From Streptococcus sp. DD13 (GTDB taxonomy: Bacteria; Bacillota; Bacilli; Lactobacillales; Streptococcaceae), in assembly GCF_001578875.1 (NCBI RefSeq), contig NZ_KQ969506.1, positions 147,589 through 196,827 on the forward strand: DNA of 49,239 nt. The letters run 5' to 3'. Below the pieces are notes generated by a model, which made no database searches, was not told the origin of the DNA, and worked only from the letters and a program-made list of their open reading frames with translations. Below, piece after piece: positions 1-10,694 of the stretch (the stretch's first letter is position 1; each line of letters begins with the position of its first letter). Position numbers and translations under genes: made by a program.

Positions 1-792
1 ATTTCTGGAGACAGTCAACAAGTTTACCGACACTTGGATATTGGGACTGCCAAAGCCAGTCCGGAAGAGCAAGCTCAAGTCCGTCATCATTTGATTGATG
101 TCCGAGATGTCAGTGACTCCTATTCTGCTTTTGACTTCGTTAGAGAAGCGACGTCGGCTATTTCAGAGATTCGAGAAGCTGGGAAGGTGCCCATTATCGT
201 TGGAGGGACGGGCTTGTATTTGCAAAGTCTGTTAGAGGGGTACCACTTAGGGGGACAGGTGGATCACGAAGAGGTCTTGTCCTATCGAGAAGAACTAGAA
301 AAGATGGAAGATGAGGTCTTGTTTTCGCGGGTAGCGGAGCTAGGACTTCAAATCTCTCAACTCAATCGTAGAAGGGCAATTCGATCTCTTGAGTTAGACC
401 GTTTTGGAAATGGCGCTGTCAATCAGCAGCCAGCCTATGATCCTCTTTTAATTGCCCTAACGGATGAGCGAAGTACCTTGTATGAGCGCATCAATCAGCG
501 TGTAGACCAAATGCTAGACAGGGGACTTCTAGAAGAGGTAAACTGGCTATATCAAAATTATCCTGATGCCCAAGCAGCAAGAGGCATCGGCTATAAGGAA
601 TTTTTCCCTTATTTACGAGGGGAGGAGGAGTTGGATGTGGCAGTTGCGCGTGTCAAACAACAGACCCGTCGTTTTGCCAAACGCCAATTAACCTGGTTTC
701 GGAATCGGATGCACGCGGATTTTTACTGCCTCTCCCAAGAAGGAGAAAGAGAAAAAATCCATCAGAAGGTAAAGGAATTCTTAGATGATTGA
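1..792 (+). CDS. miaA: tRNA dimethylallyltransferase MiaA, 5' truncated by window edge
   Basis: Transfers a dimethylallyl group to N6 of A37 in tRNAs that read UNN codons. The frame is open from base 1, so the start and the P-loop lie outside the window. The visible part begins [18 protein letters not shown], the conserved MiaA stretch after the P-loop, and carries the [11 protein letters not shown] motif and the C-terminal [15 protein letters not shown] motif. The stop overlaps the start of hflX by 8 bases, so the two are probably translationally coupled. Identification is firm; only the N-terminus is missing. Confidence 0.95.
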   Translation: MSGDSQQVYRHLDIGTAKASPEEQAQVRHHLIDVRDVSDSYSAFDFVREATSAISEIREAGKVPIIVGGTGLYLQSLLEGYHLGGQVDHEEVLSYREELEKMEDEVLFSRVAELGLQISQLNRRRAIRSLELDRFGNGAVNQQPAYDPLLIALTDERSTLYERINQRVDQMLDRGLLEEVNWLYQNYPDAQAARGIGYKEFFPYLRGEEELDVAVARVKQQTRRFAKRQLTWFRNRMHADFYCLSQEGEREKIHQKVKEFLDD

Positions 793-2035
793 AAACAAAC
801 AGGAAGTGGAACGAGTTCTCCTGGTAGGTGTGGAACTCCAGCAGGATAAACAGATGGACATGTCCATGGGGGAGTTGGCCCGTTTAGCTGAGACGGCTGG
901 GGCTGAAGTGAAGGGGGTTTATCTGCAAAAACGAGAAAAATACGATAGCAAAACCTTTGTCGGATCCGGAAAATTGGAAGAAATCGCTCGGATGGTCGAG
1001 GCTGAAGACATCCAGACTGTGATCGTGAACAACCGCCTAACTCCCAGACAAAATGCCAATTTAGAAGAAGGATTAGGTGTAAAAGTCATTGACAGAATGC
1101 AACTGATCCTCGATATCTTTGCCTTACGTGCCCGTAGCCATGAAGGCAAGCTGCAGGTCCACTTAGCTCAGCTCAAATATATGTTGCCCCGGTTGGTAGG
1201 CCAAGGAATCATGCTTAGTCGCCAAGCAGGGGGGATTGGATCGAGAGGTCCAGGGGAAAGTCAGCTGGAATTAAACCGTCGGTCCATTCGCCATCAGATC
1301 CATGATATCGAGCGTCAACTAAAAGAGGTGGAAAAAAATCGAACGATCGTCCGGGAACGGCGATTGGATTCTGGTCTTTTTAAGATTGGACTGATCGGCT
1401 ATACCAATGCAGGAAAATCCACGATAATGAACGCCTTGACGGAAACAGGTCAGTATGAAGCTGATGAACTCTTTGCAACCTTGGATGCCACGACCAAGCT
1501 GGTTCACTTGGGCGGACGCTTTCAAGTGACCATTACGGATACCGTCGGCTTTATCCAGGATTTGCCAACCGAATTGATCTCCGCCTTTAAGTCCACCTTA
1601 GAAGAATCGATGCATGTCGACTTGCTCCTTCATGTGGTGGATGCTTCAGATCCTTATCATGTCGAAGAAGAGCAGGTTGTGTCGTCTATAATCGATCAAT
1701 TGGATATGGGTGGGATCCCTCGGTTGGTCCTATACAATAAGGCGGATTTGGTGGGGGAAGACTTTCTTCCGACCCAATTCCCAAATGTGATGCTATCAGC
1801 GAAAGCTCCCCAAGCGAAACAAGATTTACAAAAGCTCCTTACTGCTCAGTTAAAAACCATGTTTGAACCGTTTGAGCTAGAGCTCCCCTATACCAGAGGG
1901 CATCTTTTGCATGAGATTGAAAAATTTGCGTTGGTGACAAAAAGTGAACTAGGAGATGAAAGTCAGTGGATTCAAGGGTACATTCCTCCAAAAAATAAAT
2001 GGAGAGTAGAAGAATATGATGAAAGAAATCATTGA
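785..2035 (+). CDS. hflX: GTPase HflX
   Basis: Ribosome-associated GTPase that splits stalled or stressed 70S ribosomes. The 416 residues fit the family: an N-terminal HflX domain with GSGKLEEI, a glycine-rich linker [14 protein letters not shown], a helical stretch, then the G domain. G1 is GYTNAGKST at about residues 205-213, G3 is DTVGF near residue 252 and G4 is NKAD at about residue 318. It overlaps miaA upstream and the next gene downstream by 20 bases, so it sits inside a tight operon. Confidence 0.95.
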   Translation: MIENKQEVERVLLVGVELQQDKQMDMSMGELARLAETAGAEVKGVYLQKREKYDSKTFVGSGKLEEIARMVEAEDIQTVIVNNRLTPRQNANLEEGLGVKVIDRMQLILDIFALRARSHEGKLQVHLAQLKYMLPRLVGQGIMLSRQAGGIGSRGPGESQLELNRRSIRHQIHDIERQLKEVEKNRTIVRERRLDSGLFKIGLIGYTNAGKSTIMNALTETGQYEADELFATLDATTKLVHLGGRFQVTITDTVGFIQDLPTELISAFKSTLEESMHVDLLLHVVDASDPYHVEEEQVVSSIIDQLDMGGIPRLVLYNKADLVGEDFLPTQFPNVMLSAKAPQAKQDLQKLLTAQLKTMFEPFELELPYTRGHLLHEIEKFALVTKSELGDESQWIQGYIPPKNKWRVEEYDERNH

Positions 2036-2657
2036 AATTGCCCTAAAATATGGGGGCTATACCAGTTTGGACAGGACCTTTCTGATGAATCAATTGGCCG
2101 GGTTGCCTCGGCACCAGCAATTAGCCTTTATCACCCCACCTCCATCTGTAGTCAATGCTTATTTTGCAGAACTCTACCAGAAAAAAGGAGTCGAAGAAGC
2201 TTGCCATTACTATCAAGAACTATCGGATGTTTATGATTGGTATACGGAAGCACCCAGTTTCAAAGAGGAAGCTCCCTTTGTTCGCTTGAATCTGAATGGC
2301 CGCGCTTTTGGCTTTGCCTATCGAAACAAGGAAGGGGAAGCCATTGTCTTTTCGGAGCAGGATGAGCCAGTGACCACAGACTTGTTGTTTGAGATTGCTC
2401 AAATTTTTCCCTGCTACCTTATCTATGAAGAGGATGAAACAATCCGGATGAAACCCGTTGATTGGACGGGATTGAAATGGATGAGAGAGGGAGACGGAGA
2501 TGAGCGTTTTGTCTTAAGTCAACTGGAACGAGCTGAGAACTGGATCAAAATTTCAGGATACAACCAAGACGAGGTCCTTGAACGGTCCCAGTCTTATGCA
2601 GGAAAACGCTATATCAGCTGGTCTGGTAGAGAAGCACGAGTATACATAGAAAGTTGA
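2016..2657 (+). CDS. Conserved streptococcal protein of unknown function
   Basis: A 213-residue soluble protein with no signal peptide or membrane segment. I do not recognise a catalytic motif. The sequence is acidic and rich in aromatic residues, with a proline-rich stretch [12 protein letters not shown] near residues 39-50. The start overlaps the end of hflX by 20 bases and the stop lies 4 bases before rnz, so it belongs to the miaA-hflX-rnz operon. Two ATG codons stand in tandem at 2016 and 2019 and either could be used. Confidence 0.8.
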   Translation: MMKEIIEIALKYGGYTSLDRTFLMNQLAGLPRHQQLAFITPPPSVVNAYFAELYQKKGVEEACHYYQELSDVYDWYTEAPSFKEEAPFVRLNLNGRAFGFAYRNKEGEAIVFSEQDEPVTTDLLFEIAQIFPCYLIYEEDETIRMKPVDWTGLKWMREGDGDERFVLSQLERAENWIKISGYNQDEVLERSQSYAGKRYISWSGREARVYIES

Positions 2658-2661
2658 GAAA

Positions 2662-3591
2662 ATGCAGATACAATTTTTAGGAACGGGGGCTGGACAGCCT
2701 TCTAAGGCCCGAAATGTCTCTAGTTTAGCCGTCAAACTACTAGATGAAATCAATGAAGTGTGGCTCTTTGACTGTGGAGAAGGAACGCAAAACCGCATTT
2801 TAGAAACGACGATCCGCCCTCGAAAGGTTCGAAGGATTTTTATCACACATTTACATGGGGATCATATTTTTGGACTCCCTGGATTTTTATCCAGCCGTTC
2901 TTTCCAAGGAAATGAAGAACTGACGGATGTGGATATTTATGGACCAAAAGGCATTCGAAGTTTTGTCTTGACTAGTCTCAAGGTCTCTGGTAGTAAATTG
3001 TCTTACCGGATTCACTTCCATGAATTGGACGAAGACAGTTTGGGACTCATTTTGGAAACCGATAAGTTTCAGGTTTACTGTGAACCTTTGGACCATACAA
3101 TCTTTTGCCTAGGTTATCGCCTGGTTCAAAAGGATTTGGAAGGACGATTGGATGCAGAAGCTTTGCAGGCTGCTGGAGTGCCGTTTGGTCCCTTGTTTGG
3201 CAAGGTCAAAAATGGAGAAGACATTGTATTGGAAGATGGACGGACGATTTTTGCCAGCGACTTTTTATCTGCCCCACGACCTGGGAAAGTCATTGCGATT
3301 TTGGGCGACACGAGAAAATGCCATGCCAGTGTCCGTCTGGGAGTTCACGCGGATGTCTTAGTACATGAGGCAACCTACGGCAAAGGGGATGAAAAAATCG
3401 CCCGAAAACACGGTCATTCGACGAATATGGAAGCTGCTAGTGTAGCAGCAGAAGCGGGTGCCAAGCGGCTTCTGCTCAATCATATCAGTCCTCGTTTTCT
3501 TTCACGAGACATAAGTGGGTTACGAAAGGATGCTGCGTCTATCTTTTCAAATGTGCATGTAGTAAAAGATTTAGAAGAGGTAGACGTGTGA
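2662..3591 (+). CDS. rnz: Ribonuclease Z
   Basis: Metallo-beta-lactamase-fold endonuclease that trims the 3' trailer of tRNA precursors. The zinc motif THLHGDH is at residues 62-68, with the N-terminal [17 protein letters not shown] typical of the short (309-residue) RNase Z form, and the later histidine motifs [11 protein letters not shown] and NHISPRF. No strong Shine-Dalgarno is visible, consistent with coupling to the gene 4 bases upstream. The stop overlaps the next gene by 4 bases. Confidence 0.95.
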   Translation: MQIQFLGTGAGQPSKARNVSSLAVKLLDEINEVWLFDCGEGTQNRILETTIRPRKVRRIFITHLHGDHIFGLPGFLSSRSFQGNEELTDVDIYGPKGIRSFVLTSLKVSGSKLSYRIHFHELDEDSLGLILETDKFQVYCEPLDHTIFCLGYRLVQKDLEGRLDAEALQAAGVPFGPLFGKVKNGEDIVLEDGRTIFASDFLSAPRPGKVIAILGDTRKCHASVRLGVHADVLVHEATYGKGDEKIARKHGHSTNMEAASVAAEAGAKRLLLNHISPRFLSRDISGLRKDAASIFSNVHVVKDLEEVDV

Positions 3592-4343
3592 AAACGATCC
3601 TAATCACAGGAGCTAGTGGCGGGATTGCGCAGGCAATCGTGCAGCGATTTCCAGAGGATCACTTGATCTTGATCGGGCGAAATTTAAAAAAATTAGAAGA
3701 CCTGTACGGGAAGCGGCCTCGAACCTCCCTCTTTGAAGTAGATATCTGTGATGAGAGTGCAGTCCAGTCCTTTTTGGACCAGGTGGCCCTCCATCATGGT
3801 CCGATTGATATCTTGATCAACAATGCTGGTTATGGGGTTTATAGGGACTTTGATCGCTTTTCAAGCGAGGATGTCCGTCAGATGTTTGAGGTCAATGTCT
3901 TTGCGAGTATGCGTTTCTGTCGCCTACTGGGCGCCCGGATGAAGGAGAGAAAAAAGGGACACATCATCAACATTGTCAGCATGTCTGGTCATGTGTCAAC
4001 CGCTAAATCGTCGGTATATTCTGCCAGCAAGTTTGCGATGATTGGGTTTACAGATGCCATTCGACTCGAGTTGGCTGCTTCTGGTGTCAAGGTGACCAGT
4101 ATCAACCCTGGTCCGGTTAAGACTGCTTTTTTTGACTTGGCAGATCCAGATGGTTCCTATCAAAAAAGTGTTCAAACCTTTCTCTTGACGGCAGAGCAAG
4201 TAGCCAAAAGAGTTCAAAAGGTTACAGTGAAACCAAAGAGAGAAGTAAATATGCCTTGGACCTTAGCGCTTACGGCGACCTGTTATCGTTTGTTCCCCCG
4301 CTTGTCAGACTTTCTGGCTCGAACCGTCTTTAACTATAAGTGA
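3588..4343 (+). CDS. SDR-family NAD(P)-dependent oxidoreductase
   Basis: Classical short-chain dehydrogenase of 251 residues. The cofactor motif TGASGGIA is near residues 7-14, the NNAGYG motif near residue 80, and the catalytic Tyr-Lys pair is in YSASK, preceded by the Ser of the IVSMSGH segment. The substrate cannot be told from sequence. It is the last gene of the miaA operon, overlapping rnz by 4 bases. The 110-base gap to cls has no clear terminator. Confidence 0.85.
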   Translation: MKTILITGASGGIAQAIVQRFPEDHLILIGRNLKKLEDLYGKRPRTSLFEVDICDESAVQSFLDQVALHHGPIDILINNAGYGVYRDFDRFSSEDVRQMFEVNVFASMRFCRLLGARMKERKKGHIINIVSMSGHVSTAKSSVYSASKFAMIGFTDAIRLELAASGVKVTSINPGPVKTAFFDLADPDGSYQKSVQTFLLTAEQVAKRVQKVTVKPKREVNMPWTLALTATCYRLFPRLSDFLARTVFNYK

Positions 4344-4453
4344 GTTAGGACTAGGACAGGGGAACGAATGGTTTGAATAGGGCAGGTCCCCGTGGGATGG
4401 TGGTTACGGCAATTTTTAGTGTTTAGGTAAAAAACAGGAGGAGTAGGGAAGAG

Positions 4454-6013
4454 ATGAAACGTATTTGGAGACTGATCTATAGTCGGGCCTTTTTTGTCAT
4501 TTTGTCTGTCTTTTTAACGATCTGGTTTGTGATTTGGTCCGTTAGTATGCTGGCTGGAGCCATTCCTGTTTTATGGATTCTTCTCCAACTGTTTTCAGCT
4601 GCGGTGGCTCTCCATATCGTTAATCGGCCTATGAATGCAGCCTTCAAATTAACCTGGGCAGTCTTTGTTTTGGCAGTCCCTGTCTTTGGAGCTATTTTTT
4701 ACTTTATCATGCGAACCAATCTGGAAGTCGTCCGCTATCGAAGGACCTTTAAGCGCCAGTCTGAAGTCCTACGAGCCTATATGAAAGACCATGATTTCCA
4801 TTCGGATAAAGCGGAAAAAGTACTGGCTAAGCAGGATCCAGAGCAACTTCGTTTGCTTTCGTATATGGATCATTATGTTGGTTATCCGATGCATGTCAAT
4901 TCTGATGCGGTTTATTACCCCTCTGGAGAAGCCATGTTTGAGGAGTTGTTGCTAGAACTGAACAAAGCAGAGCGCTACATCTTCATGGAATACTATATTG
5001 TCGATTTTGGCTACATGTGGGACCAAATTTTAGCCCTTCTAAAAGAAAAGGTAGCCCAGGGAGTGGAAGTTCGCTTTATGTATGATGGGATGAATTCGCT
5101 GACCTTCCTCCCTTATCATTATTATAAAACCTTGCAAGATTATGGCATTCAGGCCAAGGTCTTCTCTCAGATCATTCCGGCCCTTTCAACGGTACAAAAT
5201 AATCGTGACCATCGAAAGATTACGGTGATTGACGGGAAAGTTGCTTTTACAGGTGGAGTCAACCTAGCGGATGAATACATTAACCGTATCGAACGCTTCG
5301 GCTATTGGAAGGATGCCGCTATCAAAGTGACCGGTGAGGCCGTTTCCAATTTCACCCTGATGTTTTTGCAAATGTGGAATTTCAATAACAAGCATCCAAA
5401 CGAAGACCTCCACTTTCTTCAGGAACAAATCAGTCAGAAATCCCCTCATATTCAGTCCGATGCCGTGATGCAGGCCTACGGTGAAAACCCCTTTAATGAT
5501 GAAGAGGTAGCGAAACGTGTCTATTTGGACCTGATACAGTCTGCCCAGGAGTCTATCGACGTGATGACCCCTTATCTGGTCTTAGACGATGAAACCATGG
5601 ATAACTTGACCTATGCTGCCAAGCGGGGGGTGAAGGTCCGCTTTCTTTTGCCGGGAATCTACGATAAGCAGTCAGCCTATTTGGCTGCTCGGACCGATTT
5701 TGAAGTGTACTTAGAGGCCGGAATTGAAATTTACGAATTTAATCCGGGCTTTGTTCATTCAAAAGTGATGTTGGTGGATGGAAAGCGGGCGACGGTTGGC
5801 TCAGTGAATATGGACTTCCGTAGTCTTTATTTAAATTTTGAATGTGGTCTTTATATCTACAACCATCCACAAGTATTGGCAGCCATCCAACAAGACTTTG
5901 AAGATTCCTATAAGCGCTCCAATCTACTAACTTTGGAAGAGTTTCAAAAGAATTATCCATGGTATAAGCGGATTGCAGGGCATTTTATGAAAATATTCTC
6001 TCCCTTACTTTAA
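4454..6013 (+). CDS. cls: Cardiolipin synthase
   Basis: Phospholipase D-family enzyme that condenses two phosphatidylglycerols to cardiolipin at the membrane. The 519 residues show two N-terminal membrane segments (about 10-35 and 40-85) and two HKD motifs: DHRKITVIDGKVAFTGG in the middle and VHSKVMLVDGKRATVGS near the C-terminus. Length and domain order are normal for the Gram-positive Cls family. A GGGAAGAG ribosome site lies just before the ATG. A strong terminator follows at 6022. Confidence 0.93.
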   Translation: MKRIWRLIYSRAFFVILSVFLTIWFVIWSVSMLAGAIPVLWILLQLFSAAVALHIVNRPMNAAFKLTWAVFVLAVPVFGAIFYFIMRTNLEVVRYRRTFKRQSEVLRAYMKDHDFHSDKAEKVLAKQDPEQLRLLSYMDHYVGYPMHVNSDAVYYPSGEAMFEELLLELNKAERYIFMEYYIVDFGYMWDQILALLKEKVAQGVEVRFMYDGMNSLTFLPYHYYKTLQDYGIQAKVFSQIIPALSTVQNNRDHRKITVIDGKVAFTGGVNLADEYINRIERFGYWKDAAIKVTGEAVSNFTLMFLQMWNFNNKHPNEDLHFLQEQISQKSPHIQSDAVMQAYGENPFNDEEVAKRVYLDLIQSAQESIDVMTPYLVLDDETMDNLTYAAKRGVKVRFLLPGIYDKQSAYLAARTDFEVYLEAGIEIYEFNPGFVHSKVMLVDGKRATVGSVNMDFRSLYLNFECGLYIYNHPQVLAAIQQDFEDSYKRSNLLTLEEFQKNYPWYKRIAGHFMKIFSPLL

Positions 6014-6021
6014 GCAGAAAG

Positions 6022-6056
6022 AAAAAAGAACAGACTGTTTTGTCCTGTTCTTTTTT
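6022..6056 (+). terminator. Intrinsic terminator after cls
   Basis: The arms at 6022-6033 (AAAAAAGAACAG) and 6045-6056 (CTGTTCTTTTTT) are perfectly complementary around an 11-base loop, and the 3' arm ends in six T. Confidence 0.9.
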
Positions 6057-6073
6057 GGTGGATATGGGGAGTA

Positions 6074-6082
6074 TGCTATAAT
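6074..6082 (+). promoter_or_regulatory. Extended -10 promoter of recJ
   Basis: TGC followed by TATAAT at 6077-6082 forms an extended -10. The -35 (TTGGTG at 6055-6060, 16-base spacer) is weak. It lies directly after the cls terminator and about 30 bases before the recJ start. Confidence 0.75.
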
Positions 6083-6112
6083 AGAAAGCGGATCAAATAG
6101 AGGAGAATGAGT

Positions 6113-8332
6113 GTGATACGATCAAATTATGCATGGCAAGTAACAGAGGCCTCGGCCGTTCATCCAGATTTTATAAAGACTGCTCAGAAAGAAGGATTAA
6201 CAGAAGAACTGGCTTCTTTAGTGTTTGAACGAGGGATCCAAACCAAAGAAGATCTTCAGAATTTTCTTAATCCAAGAGTCGATTTGTTGCATGACCCTTA
6301 TCTCCTTCACGATATGAAAAAAGCAGTTCATCGCATCCGAAAAGCGATCGAGCAAGGCGAGCAAATACTAGTTTACGGAGACTACGATGCTGACGGGATG
6401 ACTTCTGCTGCCATTATGAAGGAAGCCTTAGAAGAACTGGGAGCGGAATGTTTGGTATACTTGCCCAACCGCTTTACAGACGGATATGGGCCGAATCAGT
6501 CAGTGTACAAATATTTTATCGACCAGATGGGTGTGTCCTTGATTGTCACGGTAGATAATGGGGTAGCTGGTGTGGAGGCTATTGCATATGCAGCAAGTCA
6601 AGGGGTCGATGTCATCGTGACCGACCACCATGCCATGCCCGATCAACTGCCCGATGCCTATGCCATTGTTCATCCAGAGCATCCGGATGCTTCTTACCCT
6701 TTTCCATTTCTAGCAGGTTGTGGAGTGGCGTTTAAGGTAGCTACAGCCCTTTTGGAAACCGTGCAGATGGATTTTTTGGAATTGGTAGCGATTGGCACCA
6801 TTGCGGATATGGTCTCTCTAACCGATGAGAATCGGATGATGGTTTCCTTAGGTTTGCAATTGCTTCAACGAACGCAACGAATTGGACTTCAAGAATTATT
6901 TCAGGTAGCTGGGATTGCACCAGAAAATCTAGATGAAGAAACGATTGGTTTTCAAATCGCGCCTCGATTGAATGCCCTCGGTCGCTTAGACGATCCAAAT
7001 CCTGCTGTCGATTTGCTGACAGGTTTTGACGAAGAAGAAGCGCGAGAGCTGGCCCTCATGATTGATCAAAAGAACCTGGAGCGCAAGAATTTGGTTCAAA
7101 CCGTCTATGAGGAAGCCAAGGCTCTTTTGCGACCAGACCGACCTGTTCAGGTTCTAGCTAAAGAGGGGTGGAATCCAGGGATTTTAGGAATTGTAGCAGG
7201 ACGTTTGTTGGAGGAGCTCCATCAGCCGATTATTGTCTTATCCATTGAGGATGGTCGGGCCAAAGGGAGTGCCAGAAGTCCCGAAACAGTCAACATTTTT
7301 GAGGCCCTCAAGCCACATCGAGATCTCTTTATGGCTTTTGGAGGACACGCTGGTGCAGCTGGGATGACGCTAGAAGTCGCGCACTTAGACCAGGTCGCCC
7401 AGATCCTCATCGGTTATATCCAAAAGGAAAAGATAGACCTTACTCAGAAAGAAGACTTATTACTGGATGGTTCCTTGAAATTAAATCAGCTCTCGATTGA
7501 GAGTGTAAAGGCCTTTCGCAAGATCGGCCCGTTTGGAATGAACTTTCGAAAGCCTATCTATTGTTTGCGAGATTTCACGATTGAGTCGGCAAAAAGTATG
7601 GGAGAAGACAACCAACATTTGAAAATTCGAGTGAGACAAGATAACCAACTAGTCGACGTCCTTGCTTTTGGATGGGGAGGTCTTGCCCAAGAAATCACAC
7701 AAGTAAAGGGGCTTGAGCTAGCGGTTCATCTTTCTCTCAATCAATGGAACGGTCAGACCAGTTTGCAGCTCCAACTGGTTGATATGAGGGTTGAGGGGAT
7801 CCAGTTGTTTGATATCCGAAAGCGAACGATTGAGATTCCCTATGATGTGCCGGTCTGGACAGAAGAGGAAATGGGCGAGACAGATCAAATCGCCTTGGAT
7901 CTCTTACCTGACGATTTGAATAAGCTCAAACAATTCTTACGAAGTCAGGATTTGCAGGCCATTTATTTTAAAAACCGCTTTTCCCATTCTTATTACATCG
8001 ATGGCTATGGGACTAGGGAACAATTCAGTCGCCTGTACAAGACAATCTATCAGTACCCTGAGTTTGACGTTCGGTATAAGCTAAAAGACTTAGCTACTTA
8101 TCTTCACTTTTCGCAGGAACTCTTGATTAAGATGATTCAGATTTTTCAAGAATTGGGCTTTGTGGAGGTTGTGGATGGTGTCATGCGGGTCAACAAAGAA
8201 GCCAAACACCGCGAGATAGACGAAAGTCAGATTTACCAGAACTTAAAGGCACTGGTTAAACAACAGGAGATTCTTGCCTTAGGAACTGTTCAGGAAATCT
8301 ATGATTACCTGATGTCAGATGATGAGAAGTGA
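6113..8332 (+). CDS. recJ: Single-stranded-DNA-specific exonuclease RecJ
   Basis: 5'-3' exonuclease on single-stranded DNA used in recombination and repair. The DHH-family motifs are present: YGDYDADGMTSA near residues 84-95, then VTDHHAMP, then the DHHA1 motif with GGHAGAAGMT. The C-terminal RecJ_C extension common in Firmicutes brings it to 739 residues. I chose GTG at 6113 because AGGAG at 6101-6105 gives 7-base spacing. The in-frame ATG at 6107 is only 1 base from that site and is unlikely. Confidence 0.93.
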   Translation: MIRSNYAWQVTEASAVHPDFIKTAQKEGLTEELASLVFERGIQTKEDLQNFLNPRVDLLHDPYLLHDMKKAVHRIRKAIEQGEQILVYGDYDADGMTSAAIMKEALEELGAECLVYLPNRFTDGYGPNQSVYKYFIDQMGVSLIVTVDNGVAGVEAIAYAASQGVDVIVTDHHAMPDQLPDAYAIVHPEHPDASYPFPFLAGCGVAFKVATALLETVQMDFLELVAIGTIADMVSLTDENRMMVSLGLQLLQRTQRIGLQELFQVAGIAPENLDEETIGFQIAPRLNALGRLDDPNPAVDLLTGFDEEEARELALMIDQKNLERKNLVQTVYEEAKALLRPDRPVQVLAKEGWNPGILGIVAGRLLEELHQPIIVLSIEDGRAKGSARSPETVNIFEALKPHRDLFMAFGGHAGAAGMTLEVAHLDQVAQILIGYIQKEKIDLTQKEDLLLDGSLKLNQLSIESVKAFRKIGPFGMNFRKPIYCLRDFTIESAKSMGEDNQHLKIRVRQDNQLVDVLAFGWGGLAQEITQVKGLELAVHLSLNQWNGQTSLQLQLVDMRVEGIQLFDIRKRTIEIPYDVPVWTEEEMGETDQIALDLLPDDLNKLKQFLRSQDLQAIYFKNRFSHSYYIDGYGTREQFSRLYKTIYQYPEFDVRYKLKDLATYLHFSQELLIKMIQIFQELGFVEVVDGVMRVNKEAKHREIDESQIYQNLKALVKQQEILALGTVQEIYDYLMSDDEK

Positions 8333-8475
8333 GTTCCTTTTGAGGGGGAACGGATTTTTCATTCTAAATGTCAAGTACCTATGGAACGAACCAGGCGATC
8401 CGTCTGTTTCTAGAACGATTATCAAACAGGAAGCTGTCCTAGACGCTTTAGTGGTCACGGACACTGAAATTATGG

Positions 8476-8481
8476 TATAAT
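8476..8481 (+). promoter_or_regulatory. Extended -10 promoter of apt
   Basis: TATAAT preceded by TGG (8473-8475). No good -35 is visible. The 181-base recJ-apt gap also holds a weak hairpin just after the recJ stop (GTTCC pairing with GGAAC near 8334-8350) that may act as a poor terminator; otherwise I see nothing in it. Confidence 0.7.
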
Positions 8482-8513
8482 AAAGCCTGAATCAAATTAA
8501 GAGAGAGTGTATT

Positions 8514-9026
8514 ATGAACTTAAAAGACTACATTGCTAGTATTGAAAACTATCCTCAAGAAGGGGTGACCTTCCGAGATATCAGTCCCTTGATGGCGGAT
8601 GGAAATGCCTATAGTTATGCCATTCGTGAGATTGTCCAATATGCTACGGATAAAAAGATCGACATGATTGTTGGTCCAGAAGCGCGTGGTTTCATTGTCG
8701 GTTGTCCAGTTGCCTTTGAACTGGGAATTGGCTTTGCCCCTGTCCGTAAGCCAGGGAAGTTACCTCGTGAAGTCATTTCGGCAGACTATGAAAAGGAGTA
8801 TGGTGTCGATACTCTGACTATGCATGAGGATGCCATTAAACCTGGACAACGCGTCCTCATTGTGGATGACCTGTTAGCTACAGGTGGAACGGTCAAAGCG
8901 ACCATTGAGATGATTGAAAAGTTAGGTGGAGTCGTAGCAGGATGTGCCTTTTTGATTGAGTTGGATGACTTGAATGGCCGTAAAGCGATTGGGGACTACG
9001 ACTGTAAAGTATTGATGCATTATTAA
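8514..9026 (+). CDS. apt: Adenine phosphoribosyltransferase
   Basis: Purine salvage enzyme that converts adenine and PRPP to AMP. Its 170 residues match the family length. The PRPP loop [14 protein letters not shown] is at residues 114-127 and the GPEARGF motif at about 54-60. It has its own promoter and is followed after 33 bases by metA, so the two may share a transcript. Confidence 0.97.
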   Translation: MNLKDYIASIENYPQEGVTFRDISPLMADGNAYSYAIREIVQYATDKKIDMIVGPEARGFIVGCPVAFELGIGFAPVRKPGKLPREVISADYEKEYGVDTLTMHEDAIKPGQRVLIVDDLLATGGTVKATIEMIEKLGGVVAGCAFLIELDDLNGRKAIGDYDCKVLMHY

Positions 9027-9059
9027 CGAAACTAGGATAAAGACAAAGGAGGGCAAGCT

Positions 9060-10001
9060 ATGCCGATTATGATTGACAACTCGCTTCCAGCTGTTGAGGT
9101 TCTCAGAAAAGAGAATATTTTCGTGATGGATAATAATCGAGCCGTTCATCAGGATATTCGCCCACTAAATGTCTTAATCTTAAATCTCATGCCAACCAAG
9201 GAGGTGACGGAGACACAGCTCTTACGCTTGCTTTCCAACACCCCTTTGCAGATCAATGTAGATCTTCTGCATATGGTGAGCCATAAATCCAAAAATACAA
9301 AGGAAAAACACCTTCACTCCTTTTATAAGACCTTTGAAGAAGTGCAAGATATGTTTTACGATGGCTTCATCGTTACAGGAGCTCCGGTAGAGACGCTTCC
9401 GTTTGAAAAGGTCGATTATTGGGAGGAGATTTCTCAGGTCTTTCGATGGGCTAAAAAACATGTTTTTTCCACCTTGCATTTATGTTGGGGTGCCCAGGCA
9501 GGTCTTTATCATAAGTACGGGATTGAAAAGTATCATCTGGGAGAAAAACTCTCAGGGATCTATCTCCAAACAGTGGTTGATCCGACAAGTCCTTTGATGA
9601 GAGGGTTTGATGACCAATTTTTTGCCCCACATTCTCGCTACACGGGGAACGATTTGGCAGAAATCCGGTCGAAGTCGTGTCTTCAAGTCCTAGCATCAGG
9701 CGAAGAAGTAGGGGTATCCATTCTAGCCAGTCGGGACTTGCGGGAGATCTATAGTTTTGGGCACCTAGAGTACGATCGTGACACTTTAGCAAGAGAGTAT
9801 GAGCGAGATATACGGGCTGGAAAGAACCCAAGGCAACCTTGGTCCTATTTCCCAGAAAACAATGAGCAGGAACGTCCTGTCCTAAAGTGGAACCTCGCTG
9901 CAGCAACCTTCTTTAGTAATTGGATTAACTATGCCGTCTATCAAGAAACTCCTTACGATTGGAGTACCTTTGAGGATTCGGCTGCGTCAGCAAGTTTATA
10001 A
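9060..10001 (+). CDS. metA: Homoserine O-acyltransferase MetA (probably O-acetyltransferase)
   Basis: First committed step of methionine synthesis: acylation of homoserine. The 313-residue MetA fold shows the nucleophile Cys142 in [17 protein letters not shown], and the His-Glu pair in HLEYD. Residue 111 is Glu. In Bacillus cereus MetA a Glu at this position is known to go with acetyl-CoA and Gly with succinyl-CoA, so acetyl-CoA use is inferred here. A strong AAAGGAGG ribosome site precedes the ATG. No SAM riboswitch or T-box fits in the 33-base gap to apt. Confidence 0.93.
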   Translation: MPIMIDNSLPAVEVLRKENIFVMDNNRAVHQDIRPLNVLILNLMPTKEVTETQLLRLLSNTPLQINVDLLHMVSHKSKNTKEKHLHSFYKTFEEVQDMFYDGFIVTGAPVETLPFEKVDYWEEISQVFRWAKKHVFSTLHLCWGAQAGLYHKYGIEKYHLGEKLSGIYLQTVVDPTSPLMRGFDDQFFAPHSRYTGNDLAEIRSKSCLQVLASGEEVGVSILASRDLREIYSFGHLEYDRDTLAREYERDIRAGKNPRQPWSYFPENNEQERPVLKWNLAAATFFSNWINYAVYQETPYDWSTFEDSAASASL

Positions 10002-10006
10002 GGTGA

Positions 10007-10693
10007 ATGATGAACTATTCTCAACTATTTAAGTCTGGCCACTTGGTAATTCCAAGTGCCCTGCTTTTTCATTTTAAGGAACTCTTTTCCTCTGCCGATG
10101 ATTTTTTAGTATGGCAGTTTTTCCTCTTTCAAAACACGAGTAAGTTGGATGATGTCATGCCAAGTCAAATAGCAGAGTCTATCGGAAAAAGCAAGCTTCA
10201 AGTCGAGCAATCCATTGATCGCTTGCAGATAGCTGGACTTCTAGAGTTAAAGACCATTGAGTTGGCTGGTGAAGTGGACATGATCTTTGATGTCACCCCT
10301 ACTTTTGAAAAGCTGGATCAACTGGCCAATCCGGAAGCATCCCCGCAGTCAGTAGTTTCGAAAGATACTACCTTAAAGAGTTTAGTTGGAGATTTCGAAA
10401 GAGAGCTCGGTCGAATGTTGTCTGGCTTTGAAATTGAGGATTTACAAAAGACCATCCAGGAGGATCATACACCGGTTGAGTTGGTCAGAGAAGCTCTTCG
10501 AGAAGCAGTTTTCAACAATAAAACCAACTGGAAGTACATCCAGGCTATTTTACGAAATTGGCGACGGGAAGGAATCACGAGTCTGGCCCAAGTTGAAGCA
10601 AAGCGTGAGGAGCGAGATGCTATGAATCGTCTTCCCCAACAAGTGACAGCCTCAGATGAGTTTTTAGGGGCCATGAATCTCTGGAAAGATTAA
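10007..10693 (+). CDS. dnaD: DnaD-like replication initiation protein
   Basis: DnaD acts in loading the replicative helicase at origins and restart sites. The 228-residue protein has an N-terminal winged-helix part with a helix-turn-helix-like stretch (PSQIAESIGKSKLQVEQSIDRL), split here by description only, and a C-terminal DnaD/DnaB_2 domain with the NNKTNWKYIQAILRNW motif. It starts 5 bases after metA, with tandem ATG codons at 10007 and 10010, and its stop is just before trmK. Confidence 0.88.
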   Translation: MMNYSQLFKSGHLVIPSALLFHFKELFSSADDFLVWQFFLFQNTSKLDDVMPSQIAESIGKSKLQVEQSIDRLQIAGLLELKTIELAGEVDMIFDVTPTFEKLDQLANPEASPQSVVSKDTTLKSLVGDFERELGRMLSGFEIEDLQKTIQEDHTPVELVREALREAVFNNKTNWKYIQAILRNWRREGITSLAQVEAKREERDAMNRLPQQVTASDEFLGAMNLWKD

Positions 10694-10694
10694 G

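Noticed and set aside
6107..6112. ATG at 6107 as the recJ start
   Set aside because: It is one base from the AGGAG ribosome site; GTG at 6113 has normal spacing.
8368..8442. 24-codon frame between recJ and apt
   Set aside because: No ribosome site and no recognisable sequence; probably chance.
9451..9906. Open frame of 151 codons on the minus strand
   Set aside because: It lies wholly inside metA, which has clear family motifs; the reverse frame has no recognisable domain.
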